Shown: positions 53,565 through 63,109 of the stretch, in pieces
Layout: every line of letters begins with the position of its first letter
How positions within the stretch are numbered: position 1 is the stretch's first letter
Made by a program: the position numbers and the translations under genes
Assembly: GCA_013115125.1 (NCBI GenBank)
Contig: JABANN010000013.1
Location: forward strand, 1-64,000
Direction of reading: 5' to 3'
DNA from: Perkinsus olseni
Taxonomy: Eukaryota > Perkinsozoa > Perkinsida
DNA: 64,000 nt
Notes under the pieces: model-generated
What the model was told of the DNA's origin: nothing
The model's database searches: none
Seen by the model: only the letters and a program-made list of their open reading frames with translations

Positions 53565-54460
53565 ATGAAATCAGGGCCGTCCGAAGCGTCGCAGCTGTTC
53601 GAACAATGGTTGAAGCAGAGAACGATGAGCACCATCCATCCGCCGTGTTGTCACCTGGAATGGGTTCATCGGAAAGAGCTCTTCGGGGAAGGGATTAAGA
53701 AGGTGTTGCTGTCGGCAAGGGCTGGTGATCTGTGCTGCTTCACGGACGCCTTCGACGGTTCAGGTGAACAACATAGCACTATTTCATAAGTATCCCGACC
53801 TCCTTCCCAAAGAGCACCAACCGAGTGTCCAGCAGGAGCGTGGCAGCCGGAAACGCTCGGTCAGCTTCGACCCGAGGGCGTCTCAGGGGTAGACAGGCAG
53901 ACCTGTTCTCCTGTGCGGCAGCCTCGATCGCTCTAGGCCTCATCAGAAGGAAGATCCATCTCGCTGGAGGCCCTGCCCTATGACGGAGCGGGAACAGAAC
54001 CTGCTCAAGCTCATATGCTTGCAAGTAGGTCTCAGCACCAACGCCCTCTCGAAGTTTGCGTTTGCGGTTTTTCGCGGTGGTATCCTCACTCATAAGCACT
54101 GCGTTATTCTCTCTGTTGGTTTACTCCCTTCATCTCCTCAGTACCTTCCGAAGGATTCGCCGACGTTGACGCCTTCTGTGCGGCTGAAGATCCGACGCTA
54201 TTTGCAGTACTTGATGTTCGTGGACTCCGGCTTCAAAGACTTCCTCTTGTGCAATTCCAACAACGCTGCCAAGTTGCTTGAGAACATAGGTATATGTGCG
54301 CTAGACTGCTTCGACCCTCAACTCGATTCATGCTTTAGGACGATTGCTAGAGGCCAATGGCAACCAGCGGAGGCCGGTCCATAAGGCGGTGAGCAACTTA
54401 TCGGGGACTAGGAGTGCATTTGAAGTCCTCAGGTCCAGATTGCGACCTCGGCGTGTGTGA
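53565..54460 (+). CDS. unknown small protein, about five exons
   Basis: Not recognised. The ATG at 53565 stands four bases after TTTATTCAG. The likely join of GIKK| (GTGTTGCTG donor at about 53703) to VNNIALFHKYPDLLPKEHQ is in phase. Next are SVSFDPRASQ, SRPHQKEDPSRWRPCPMTER, EQNLLKLICLQ, then (donor GTAGGT at 54025) YLPKDSPTLTPSVRLKIRRY, LQYLMFVDSGFKDFLLCNS and, after an intron at about 54290-54340, RLLEANGNQRRPVHKAVSNL. It ends LRSRLRPRRV at 54460. Basic C-terminus. No domain was identified. Confidence 0.5.
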
Positions 54461-54655
54461 GGATCCCTGTTGAGCTCCAAGACAGCCAGGCCATGACGTA
54501 GATGATGAACATTCATGTGTTCTACGATGAATCGTTGTTCGAATAGCCCACGGCTGGTTGTGTTGCGGAGTGTTCTTATCGGGAAGTTGGGTCGAGATGT
54601 CCGCAGTTCTGTCTCTGTCTCTGTCTCAGTTCTGTTCTCCGACCATGCTCCACCA

Positions 54656-56347
54656 ATGACCAGCCTACAACGGAAACTCACTCTGCGCCATTTGCTACAG
54701 TTGGCGGCTGTGGTGATCGCTGCACTGTGCTTAGCCTGCAAAGTCGTCAGGGTGACGAGTCTCTCCGACCCTGAAGTCCCTGAGATTCTCTTGTGTGTGG
54801 CCTCCTACATCATTTTGTACAAGTTCTGCTTGGGAGTGGATCTTTTCATCACCCAAATCCTCCCTACTATGCTCCTGTTCCCCGGGCCACTGTGGTGCAC
54901 CTTGCTGGCCGGAGTAGTGCACGCGCTCCACATAGCTGTCACCATCGACCCTCCCAGCCGACTGCGAGAAGCTTTGGTGTTGCGGCTCATAGAGGTTGCC
55001 TTGACCATCCACATCACATACGTTCTGCGTGCCTTTCAACCCTGGCCTTTGCTAGGCCTTCTCGGAGTCGGCATCACCACCCATTGGGAAGATGCGGACT
55101 TGCTCTGTGATGTACGGCAGCTGTTTGTGTGCCTGGGTGCCACTTGTTGTGATATAACATTGTTCGTGAATGCATTCGGTGTAGCTCCCGTTGCCCGGCG
55201 GGTGCGTGCGGCCTATGTCGTCTCTAGGCTGCTGGTCGGCATGGTGCTGTTATTAGTATCGCCCCAGTATGTGCTTACAACTGCAATCCTATTGATCCTG
55301 TATTCCACTTGCCAAGGCTGGATCGTGGTTGTCCGACCAATTAGCGTGCCGCTCAGTGAGATCAAAATATCCGACAACAAGTCCCATCCGGCGGATCGCT
55401 GTCTCCTGCCTTTCTTCGAGTACCAAATGCGGAAGCGCCTGGCTGAGGAGGTAGAGGAGATCGACACCGGTCTGGACGCCGAGTCGGACGATGAATTTGA
55501 GGAGTGCGTGGATCCCTCAGTGCCTTTCTGCATCGAGCGGTTCCGAGAGCGAGCTGAGCTTGGCAAAGGCGAGTTCGGTCGCTGCGTCTGGGTCTTCGAC
55601 GTGTCCAGCGGTCGTGAGTACGCCCTGAAGTATTTGAACAAGAGCATCTATCGTCGAAGGGGGCTGACGGCTAAGGCTGCGGAGGAGCTTCGGATAGTCA
55701 GTGGAATCAGTCACCAAAACGTCGTTACTTTTTATGGCGCATATGAGACTGCGGACACATGGGCCTTCGTCTTCGAGTACTGCGTCCATGGTGACCTGGC
55801 CGCCTACATGTCTAGGAACAACCCAGTTAACCCCATAGTTGCCTTGGGCATGGCCTCTAGGGTGCTACAGGCTGTAAACTACCTCCATGAGCTGTGGATA
55901 GTGTATAGAGATCTCAAGCCTGCCAACGTGGTACTCGACTCCAACTACGACCCCAAGCTGTGTGACTTTGGTCTAGCTATCTGGCGTCGCAGTCCGGACG
56001 CGAAGTGCCGAACATTCTGTGGGAGCGCTGGGTACTGTGCACCGGAAGTTCGGACGGGCCCCGAGTATGACGACAAGTGCGACATCTTCAGCTGGGGCGC
56101 TCTGCTGTGGGCGCTAGTAGCGGGCATGCAGGCCCACCTGCATAGATCATGGCCGTCCACGCTGTCAGGGACCGATGCTTGGTTTGAAGGCCATCTGGCA
56201 AGGTTCCCAGCTGTGGACCGTGAAGGCGTTCGTGAAGTTCTCAGCATGGCGGCCATGGCCAACCCTATCGACAGACCAGACTCCGCCTTCCTGTGCTTCG
56301 GGAGTCCTCACGTCTTGAGGTGGCAGACGTATCCTTGTACGGTTTAG
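54656..56347 (+). CDS. polytopic membrane protein kinase (AGC-like catalytic domain)
   Basis: Single exon, 563 aa from the ATG at 54656 (an upstream in-frame ATG at 54515 would add 47 aa). The N-terminal 230 residues contain about six hydrophobic segments (LLQLAAVVIAALCLACKVV, ILLCVASYIILYKFCLGV, TMLLFPGPLWCTLLAGVV, a segment in the LRLIEVALTIHITYVL region, YVVSRLLVGMVLLLVSP, TTAILLILYSTCQGWIVVV). After an acidic linker comes the kinase domain: Gly loop LGKGEFGRCVWV, ALKYLNK (ATP Lys), HQNVVTFYGAYE, EYCVHGDLAAYM, VYRDLKPANVVLD (YRD as in AGC kinases), KLCDFGLA and TFCGSAGYCAPEV. All catalytic residues are present, so it should be active. The AGC C-terminal hydrophobic motif is not seen. The architecture suggests a membrane receptor-like or sensor kinase with a cytosolic C-terminus. 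Confidence 0.88.
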   Translation: MTSLQRKLTLRHLLQLAAVVIAALCLACKVVRVTSLSDPEVPEILLCVASYIILYKFCLGVDLFITQILPTMLLFPGPLWCTLLAGVVHALHIAVTIDPPSRLREALVLRLIEVALTIHITYVLRAFQPWPLLGLLGVGITTHWEDADLLCDVRQLFVCLGATCCDITLFVNAFGVAPVARRVRAAYVVSRLLVGMVLLLVSPQYVLTTAILLILYSTCQGWIVVVRPISVPLSEIKISDNKSHPADRCLLPFFEYQMRKRLAEEVEEIDTGLDAESDDEFEECVDPSVPFCIERFRERAELGKGEFGRCVWVFDVSSGREYALKYLNKSIYRRRGLTAKAAEELRIVSGISHQNVVTFYGAYETADTWAFVFEYCVHGDLAAYMSRNNPVNPIVALGMASRVLQAVNYLHELWIVYRDLKPANVVLDSNYDPKLCDFGLAIWRRSPDAKCRTFCGSAGYCAPEVRTGPEYDDKCDIFSWGALLWALVAGMQAHLHRSWPSTLSGTDAWFEGHLARFPAVDREGVREVLSMAAMANPIDRPDSAFLCFGSPHVLRWQTYPCTV

Positions 56348-56537
56348 TGAATATAAAGCATCGCGCTGCCAGCGACCATTTGTATTATGTGTTTCATTCC
56401 CTTTGCTCTACCTGGGTTGCGTTAGTAAGTTCGGAGAGGAAGATTCGCACTTGCTCGGGCGCCCCTCCAATTCGCACTCTCGTTGTGGTCGTTTGCAGCT
56501 CAACTGAGTGAATAACTCTCGTGCAGCATTTGCCTGC

Positions 56538-57870
56538 ATGCTAACACCGCGAAACTTGCGGAAGGTCACAGTTCGCCTCATCCCAGCTTGTGGACTACCG
56601 CGCCGGTGGTTCTCCTCGGCCGCCACCACTGAAGAAAAACATTATCGAGATCTAGGAGAACCTCCCCTCCCGAGCACACATAGGGTGTGAGTGAACGTCC
56701 GCTCCGGTCACGACGCCGATGCTGGCCTAGGCTTTGTGCGTCTTTTTACGGATCAACATTACCACCTTGCTGGGTCACTATTTCTCATCCAGGTTCACGA
56801 GGTCCGGAGTTCGAGCGTTCGACGCTCAAATTGACTACCCGATAGAGGAGGTGCCTGTCATTCTGGCTGCCGGCCGGACCATCCTGGCCGATGAACGGAT
56901 ACGGTTCAGCGAGGAGGAGCTCCAAGGGTTGCCAGAGCCAGAGCTGCACGACGGAGTTTTTGTATGCTCGCTGCCGGGTGGCGGTTCGTGAAATTTTATT
57001 GGTGCTCATCTGCCTCAGTGGATGATGCGCTGCTTGCAGAGGGCGCGGCTTTCTTCGACGATTGTTAATGGACTAGTTCAGCGGGTATACGACCGAGTTG
57101 AATATCCCAAACTCGGGTTCCCCAGTACCTTGGATCGGAAGATCAAGATACAGAAGACTCTCCACTGGAAAGACGTAACAGCAGCAATGGGGCTCTCTTC
57201 GGCTGAGTCGCTCGTTTTCGGCTGTTCCCATGCTGAGAACAGGTACCGGACGATGGCGAGTACTGTAAAATCATCCCTCTGGCCTACTGGACTGGTTTGA
57301 ACCTATGGCTGTTGTTCCAAAGAGTATCGGTAGACGGCTACCCATTCGACAATTGGCTGGCGAGTAATTCGACCCGAGCTTGGCCATCCGACACTTCTTC
57401 TCTCACAGACGACCTCCTAGAGTGGCAGTACATGCTCCTTGACCAATGGATACGGATGGCCGGTGTGCCGACACCGAGTGTTGGGATGGAGACTCATGTG
57501 GGCATGCTCCCCTTCCCTGTGGGGATAGCGGAATCCGCTTACTTGTGTGTAGCGGATGGAGCGTCTACTAGTGGGCATGTCGCAAACACTGGACGAGGCT
57601 TGTTTTGCCTTACCTCGAAACTTTGAAGGGATCCATCCGACGCCTGAGAACTCTCCAGAGGTAGCCCGTGGCCACCTCTGTTTTCTGTTTCATACGTCTC
57701 GGGTTGCTCAGGAGCTACCGGTGTCTGTAGCGGGAACCCTGGAGGTTGGCCCGGAGACTTACAGTGACCACGTCCCTCTAGCCATGAGGATGGGCATGTT
57801 CTATCACAGTGTATGGAAAACTGTGTTCGCCGGAGCTCACGATTTGACTGCGCTCGAGAAGCGGAGGTGA
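56538..57870 (+). CDS. unknown protein with mitochondrial-type presequence, multi-exon
   Basis: Exon 1 is 56538-56686, exon 2 is 56793-56961 and exon 3 starts at 57019; phases agree. The N-terminus MLTPRNLRKVTVRLIPACGL followed by PRRWFSSAATTEE is Arg/Leu rich, free of acids and has an RRWF|SS processing-like site, so mitochondrial import is likely. The mature part includes VPVILAAGRTILADERIRFS, RVEYPKLGFPSTLDRKIKI and HWKDVTAAMGLSSAESLVFG. Later exons give DLLEWQYMLLDQWIRMAG, MLPFPVGIAESAYLC and HLCFLFHTSRVAQELPVSV, then GMFYHSVWKTVFAGAHDL near the stop at 57870. A thioester dehydratase-like (hot-dog) fold came to mind but is not supported strongly enough to name. Confidence 0.5.
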
Positions 57871-58321
57871 ACGCATTCGACAGCTATCATGCCGCAGTCC
57901 CGATACTAGGTTGTACCTGACTACCATATATCTTCTCAAGAACAGGTCAATGCTCTGGCACATGTCCCCACAACAGGTGCGCTCATTCACTGCTCATCTG
58001 GTGTGTCATTACCGAAGTTCCTAAGGTGTGCATGGCGAAGTGGGCCTGGGCTGATGTATAACTTGAGATCTTCCCGTTCATGTGAATGTTGTTTCTACCC
58101 TTTCAAGGCTTCTGTTGGTGTCTGCTAATTGGATAGAGGCAGTGCTGGAGGCATCGCACTGAACATACGCCCGGCTTTCTCGTCCCCCGTGAACATTGTT
58201 AGACTGTAAACGCAACGCGAAATGTCCCACTTCTGTGCATGGCAAGTACAATTTCATCGTGAGAATAACAGGAAATGCATCCCATGAGCGCTGAGACCAT
58301 TGATGTAGATGTTGTTGCCCG
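57871..58321. other. intergenic between convergent genes
   Basis: About 450 bases. The part from about 58080 resembles the sequence at about 61890-62120 downstream of the second secreted-protein copy (for example the stretch around CGTCCCCCGTGAACATTGT), so it belongs to the duplicated unit. Confidence 0.5.
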
Positions 58322-60027
58322 TTAGGGCAGGTCTCCATTTTGTTTTATCCCGCCATCCCTTTGTCCTAGCAGACTTCGGAGAATGCTTTCTCCAACTACT
58401 CCTCCCACCTCCTCCCGGGCAGTACTGGCAGCGACAGGTTTCGTAGAAGGTACATCGGTAGGCGCTTCGTGGGGTGCCACTGCAGGGTTGGGGTACACAG
58501 GCCTTGCAGTTAATCCAACAGATGGCCCCGGGATGGGCTGATCCACCATCTGCTCGGCGTGGGAGAGGCCACTCTTGTAGCTACTCTCTTGTAGCTTCCT
58601 GTAGGGGTCGACAGCGCTGCTATTGCGAGTATGTCTAGAGGATTGCCAGAAGCGTAGCCCATATAACTGAGCTCGGGACGGTGCACACTGCCATGGGCTG
58701 TTGTTTCGCGGGGGACCTCAGCCCCTCCTGACCGTTGCCGAGGCGGCTCTTCCATCTCGGCTCGCCCCAGCACAGTCTCACGACAATCATCAAGCGCTCT
58801 TTTCACACGCTTTCGGTCTTCCAAGTCGGTCTGTGATGGACTCCTCGGCCTGACGGTTCGGGCTACCTCTTCCCCAGTTGCACGAATTTTAACATCTGGT
58901 GGTTGTTGACTCTCAACTCCTCCACTTCCTAATGAGAGTAGCGGCTTCCGTCTTTTCAAGGGGACGGGCCCGCTAGGGAACTCCATCCAAGTTCTCCCGT
59001 CTTCAACAGAATGGCATAATCTCACATGGAAAGGCTTCAGAGGCTCCCGCCACTTGAGGCCGATCTTGTTCCGGAGCGCCCTGCCGAGGTAGTGGACCTC
59101 CTCGTCTCCATTGGGGATGTAACAGCCAAATGTGCCTTCCGCTTCGTCCGAGACCATGCTCGAGTATGGAAGAGTAAGCTCAAAAGCATTGAATGCTAAA
59201 GTACAATCGTCAGTCCCCTTGATCTCCACCGCTATGCCAAAGCTCTCGTTCGCGTACATACCAGCCGGTGGGAAGCCAGCCACAGCATCGCCTCGGGAGA
59301 CGTCGGACCCTTCTGACCGTTGCTGAGGCTGTTCCAGTGTTAGGGCTCGCTTTAACGTAGTTTCATGTAGCTTCCTTTTGCCTCTCGCGGTCCGTGGTGT
59401 ACTACTCCAGCTGATAGGATGGCCCACTAGATTGCCACCTGACGCCTGGACTCTTCCAAATAGCCGGGTGTCACCCTCTTCTATTTTCCTCGGAGTTAGC
59501 GATTCTCGGACCAAAGGAACGACCCCGATAGGGAGTATCATGTAAGTCTTGTTACTTTGCACAGAATGACAAAGCTCTATGTCGGTAGGTCTCAAAGGGT
59601 TCGCCAAGGGGAGACCCAGCATTTTCCGGACCCGATTCCCAATGTGGTGCATTTCGTTATTCTCGGCAGGGATGTAGCAGCTGACCATTGGGCTTGCACT
59701 GTGCAGGATCATACTAGAATATGGAGGCGTGAACAGGGAACCCTGCCTAGCCTGGAATGTGAAAGTACACTTGTCAGGCCGTTCTATCCTCACTATCACC
59801 CCGAATACTTCGTTTTTGTACAAACCAGAAGGAGGGAAACCAGGGCCGGGGTTCGCCATCGCCGGTTTGGCATACGAGTGTTCGCTTTCCACTTGATTTC
59901 TACGCGGGATCTCCCCCCGGTTACTCGATATGCTCTGGCCTCCATTCTTCGCACTGGTGAGGGCGTACGATAGACATGCCAGGTTGGAGAGAATCACAGA
60001 GTACAGCCATAGCCTTGATACGAGCAT
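58322..60027 (-). CDS. secreted repeat-domain protein, copy 1 (two full domains)
   Basis: Lineage-specific family, not recognised. The start at 60027 gives a clear signal peptide MLVSRLWLYSVILSNLACLS before YALTS. Two homologous domains of about 115 aa follow. Domain 1: FPPSGLYKNEVFGVIVRIER, CTFTF, PYSSMILHS, CYIPAEN, GLPLANPLRPTDIELCHSVQ, ILPIGVVPLVRESL. Domain 2: FPPAGMYANESFGIAVEIKG, CTLAF, LPYSSMVS, CYIPNGD, LRNKIGLKWREPLKPFHVRL, CHSVE, FPSGPVPLKRRK. Three Cys recur at matching places. Basic linkers connect the domains. The end is probably spliced: an acceptor CTCAG near 58667 leads to a Pro/Val-rich tail (SHAEQMVDQPIPGPSVGLTA) ending at 58322. Exported or surface protein; role unknown. 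Confidence 0.7.
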
Positions 60028-60896
60028 GATGGACCTTCCAGGTAGACAAAGCTCGAGAACTGAAAACACGTTGTCTGAACTCATCGCATCACCACCTTCA
60101 TCCCTCACGAGCTGTGGACTCTACAAGTCCTTCAATCGAAGTGATCTCTCAGGAATTAGTGCGAATCTTTGGTGGAGACGGCGAAGCAAAAGAGCCCTCC
60201 CCGTCTCGTCGCTGTACATTACAGATCGCCCGGATCATGACATCATGGAAACGCGATGCTCGAGGAAATGACACGTCCCTTGGTGGTCATTGGCCACTGA
60301 GAATGCATCAGGTCTGCGTGCCAGAACACTTTGCTGCAACTCGAGAGTCGGTTCAAAAATAGAAAAGTGAAAAGTGAAATAGAAAAGTGCGACGGGCTCT
60401 CATGGCCCAAGGGCATTGGCTCGCTAGATGTGCACCGATCCTGTTCGAGTGGCTTAATACCGAATTATCGAATATAAGATTGCCTGTTTTGCCTGTTTGC
60501 TCACGTCGCCTTTTTCCTCCTAACATAGTACTACCTTCACAATGTGAAGTTCACATTACTATCAGTAATTCTAGCTCTCCTCATCCCGATCACTTCTCGC
60601 TCTACCTGTTCTATCTTGTAAACCACGATTCGAATCTGCTTCTGTTGCGTCCTGATACTACTTCCCCTACAACGAGATGGTCCACATGAATTGTCTGCCG
60701 TAGGTCAGGTGGGCATTCAGACCTGCGTGATTAAACCATTCCGCAATGCCAATATGTTCCAAGTTCAACCCCAAATATAGCCATACTCAAAACGTTAACA
60801 CAAGCCGAGCTACGCCACATCCGAATACCTCATTGAACACCAGTTTAGAAGACTATGCCATGACGGCACTGGTGAGATGAATAATCAGCGTTAGGC
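60028..60896. repeat. upstream flank of secreted-protein copy 1, duplicated at 63110-64000
   Basis: No gene is supported, but long stretches match the region upstream of copy 2. Examples are the patch around CGTCGCTGTACATTACAGA (60210 and 63317) and the patch around ACGTTAACACAAGCCGAGCT (60792 and 63915). This shows that the duplicated unit includes upstream DNA, likely with the promoter. Confidence 0.7.
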
Positions 60897-61784
60897 CTAT
60901 CGGCTGACCCTGTAACGCCGGCTAAGATACTCCGAAGTTGAATCCTCAAACAGCTCTGTTGGATAACCGACTGACAACTTATCATCCCAGGATATACCAC
61001 CAGGAGATGAGCTGTCCTCACGGTGCTCCCAGCCGCCGTTTCCCTTAGAGATTCTTTCTGTTCTCGGTGGCAGAGCCGCTTGTATCTCGTAGCCGTGAGC
61101 GAGGTTCGAGCCATCCACATCATAGTAATTGAAGCCCTCGTGCTCAGTGGCAGCAGGGAGGTTTGGTAAATACCCCATTCTTTCACCAGACTCGAATAGG
61201 GCCGTACCGAATGGCATCGGAGGTACGTGCGCGGGGTCCTGGCCATGCCGGCTGAACCTTTGGCGCCTCCTATAACGCCTCCAGTGGTACTCCTCGCTCG
61301 TTTTTCCACTGCCGTCTCGTAGGGAGCCAGCGCCTCCTCTCTTAGGCCCTAGTGAAGTATATCCGCAGAATCAAAGCACTTAGTCATTCCGGCTCTCTCG
61401 GTTGATGCCTGGGTCTCGCGCTCGTGGGTCGTTGGCTGGGTGCCTGGATCAGTGCCACGTCTCCTACGGCATTAGTCCGAGCACTATTGTTTTCTTCTTC
61501 CTCGTCGATATCTTCGCCAGTGATGCCCGCGGATGTAGCTGCTGCTGCTAGAACGTCGCTATGATCGTTCGCACTTCCCTCCGACTTGCGTCCATTCCTC
61601 CGGTCTCGCTCCATTCCGCCGTTCCCGTAGCCTCGCTCATGGATTGTTCCAACGTCCGCTGCTTCGCCATTAGTTCCTGTTTTTTCTTGTGGAGGTAACG
61701 GAATCCAACGGCAACCAGTCCGGTGGGAGACACTATCAAAGCTTTCCCCAGGACAATGTGGCATAGCATCATGATTGAGATCAT
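60897..61784 (-). CDS. unknown single-pass membrane protein between the two secreted-protein copies
   Basis: Not recognised. The ATG at 61784 (MISIMMLCHIVLGKALIVSP) follows directly on CCATCAG. It opens with a hydrophobic segment continuing TGLVAVGFRYLHKKKQE, then a charged helix with a coiled-coil look (LMAKQRTLEQSMSEATG). An acidic stretch GITGEDIDEEEENNSARTNA is in a second open frame, which implies a short intron near 61570-61540. A donor GTAGGAG near 61472 can join an acceptor CACTAG near 61353 to the last exon: YRRRQRFSRHGQDPAHVPPM, GYLPNLPAATEHE, NYYDVDGSNLAHGYEI, ending SEYLSRRYRVSR. Joins partly unsettled. No copy of this gene is seen beside secreted-protein copy 2 within the window. 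Confidence 0.45.
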
Positions 61785-62120
61785 CTGATGGTTCCAATGG
61801 CCGCCAAAGTATGTCTAGTAGATCCCGGAACGCTTGGCCAGGTTTACGAATTTTCTGCTCTCCAGTGGGGATAAAGCAGTGATATGTTCAACCCCTCATG
61901 CTGGGGGTCATACGCGGATAGGGGAGGGCAATGAGGAATGCTTGCCGAAGACGAATGTGAGGCAGTGGGAGCGGAGGCATTAATCTGAGCATGCGTTCGG
62001 CCTTCTTGTCCCCCGTGGACATTGTCAGACCGTGAACACAACGCAAGAGATCACACTTCTGAACATTGCAATGAGTTCAACTTTATCGTAAGGATAATAG
62101 TAAATTTGTAATACATACCA
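61785..62120. other. downstream flank of secreted-protein copy 2
   Basis: From about 61890 the sequence resembles 58080-58340 downstream of copy 1. No gene is supported. Confidence 0.5.
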
Positions 62121-62557
62121 TCAGCGCTGGAGCCATGCTGTTAAATGACCCATCAAGGCAGGTCTCCTCCGTCTTTTACCCCACCATCCCCTTGTGTTAG
62201 CAGACTTCGGAGGATGCTCTCTCCTACGGAAGGGGACGGGCCACTCTCGTAGCTTCGTGCAGGGATTTCTGTGGACAGCGCTGCTACCGCAAGTATGTTC
62301 ATAGGATTGCCGAAGCGTATCCCGTAAAAATATGCTCAGGACTGCGCACACTGCTAGTTGATGCCATTTTAGGGGAGACCTCGCACCCCTCAGACCGTTG
62401 CCGAGGCTGCCCCACTATGGTGGTTTGCTCCGGCGCGGCTTCATGAAGCTTCCTTTTGCCTCTCGTGGTTCGCGGCATCTTCTCGAGCTGATGAGACGGC
62501 CCACTACTGTAGATTGTCTTCTGACCCCTGGGCTCCTCCAGGTAGCCGGGTGAAACG
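62121..62557 (-). pseudogene. degenerate 3' remainder of secreted-protein copy 2
   Basis: This stretch resembles parts of the linker and tail coding region of copy 1 (for example the region around PRTARGKRKLHE and the tail near 58560-58620) but does not keep one reading frame. The second domain, about 600 bases in copy 1, is missing. It is either decayed sequence after the shortened gene or 3' UTR. Confidence 0.55.
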
Positions 62558-63109
62558 CTACTCTATCTTCCTCGAAGGCAGCGACTCCCAGACCAAAGGA
62601 ACGACCTCTATAGGGAGTATCAGACAAGTCCTGTTACTTAACACAGAATGACAGAGCTTTATGTCGAAGGGGCTCAAAGAAGATCGCTTTCTGAGGCCCA
62701 GCATCTCCCGGACCGGATTCCTAAAGTAGCGCACCGTATCGTCCCCGGCGGGGATGTAGCAGTCGAACAACGGATTTGTACTGTGCAAAATCATACTAGA
62801 ATATGGAGGTGTGAACAAGTAACCCTGCTCAGTGTGGAACGTGAAACTGCATGTGTCAGGCCCTTCTATCCTCACCGCCACTCCGAAGGTCTCGTTTTTG
62901 TACAAGCCAGGAGGCGGGAAACGTAGCTCCCAGCTCGCTTTCGCCGACTTGGCGTACGAGTGTTCGCTTTCCACTTGAGTCCTACGCGGGATCTCCCCCC
63001 GGTAACTCGATATGCTCTGGCCTTCACTATTCGTACTCGTGGGGGCTTGCGATCGGCATGCCAGGATGGAGAGAATCGCAGAGTACAGCGACAGCCTTGA
63101 TACGAACAT
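62558..63109 (-). CDS. secreted repeat-domain protein, copy 2 (single domain)
   Basis: The ATG at 63109 gives a signal peptide MFVSRLSLYSAILSILACRS closely matching copy 1, then EIPRRTQVESEHSYAK (near-identical linker) and one domain: FPPPGLYKNETFGVAVRIEG, CSFTFH, PPYSSMILHST, CYIPAGD, LCHSVLSNRT, ILPIEVVPLVWESL. It stops right after PSRKIE, where copy 1 continues with EGDTRLFG. The 183-aa product has a complete signal peptide and domain, so it may still work as a single-domain form. The window ends within its upstream flank, so more copies may follow. Confidence 0.7.
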   Translation of the reverse strand: MFVSRLSLYSAILSILACRSQAPTSTNSEGQSISSYRGEIPRRTQVESEHSYAKSAKASWELRFPPPGLYKNETFGVAVRIEGPDTCSFTFHTEQGYLFTPPYSSMILHSTNPLFDCYIPAGDDTVRYFRNPVREMLGLRKRSSLSPFDIKLCHSVLSNRTCLILPIEVVPLVWESLPSRKIE

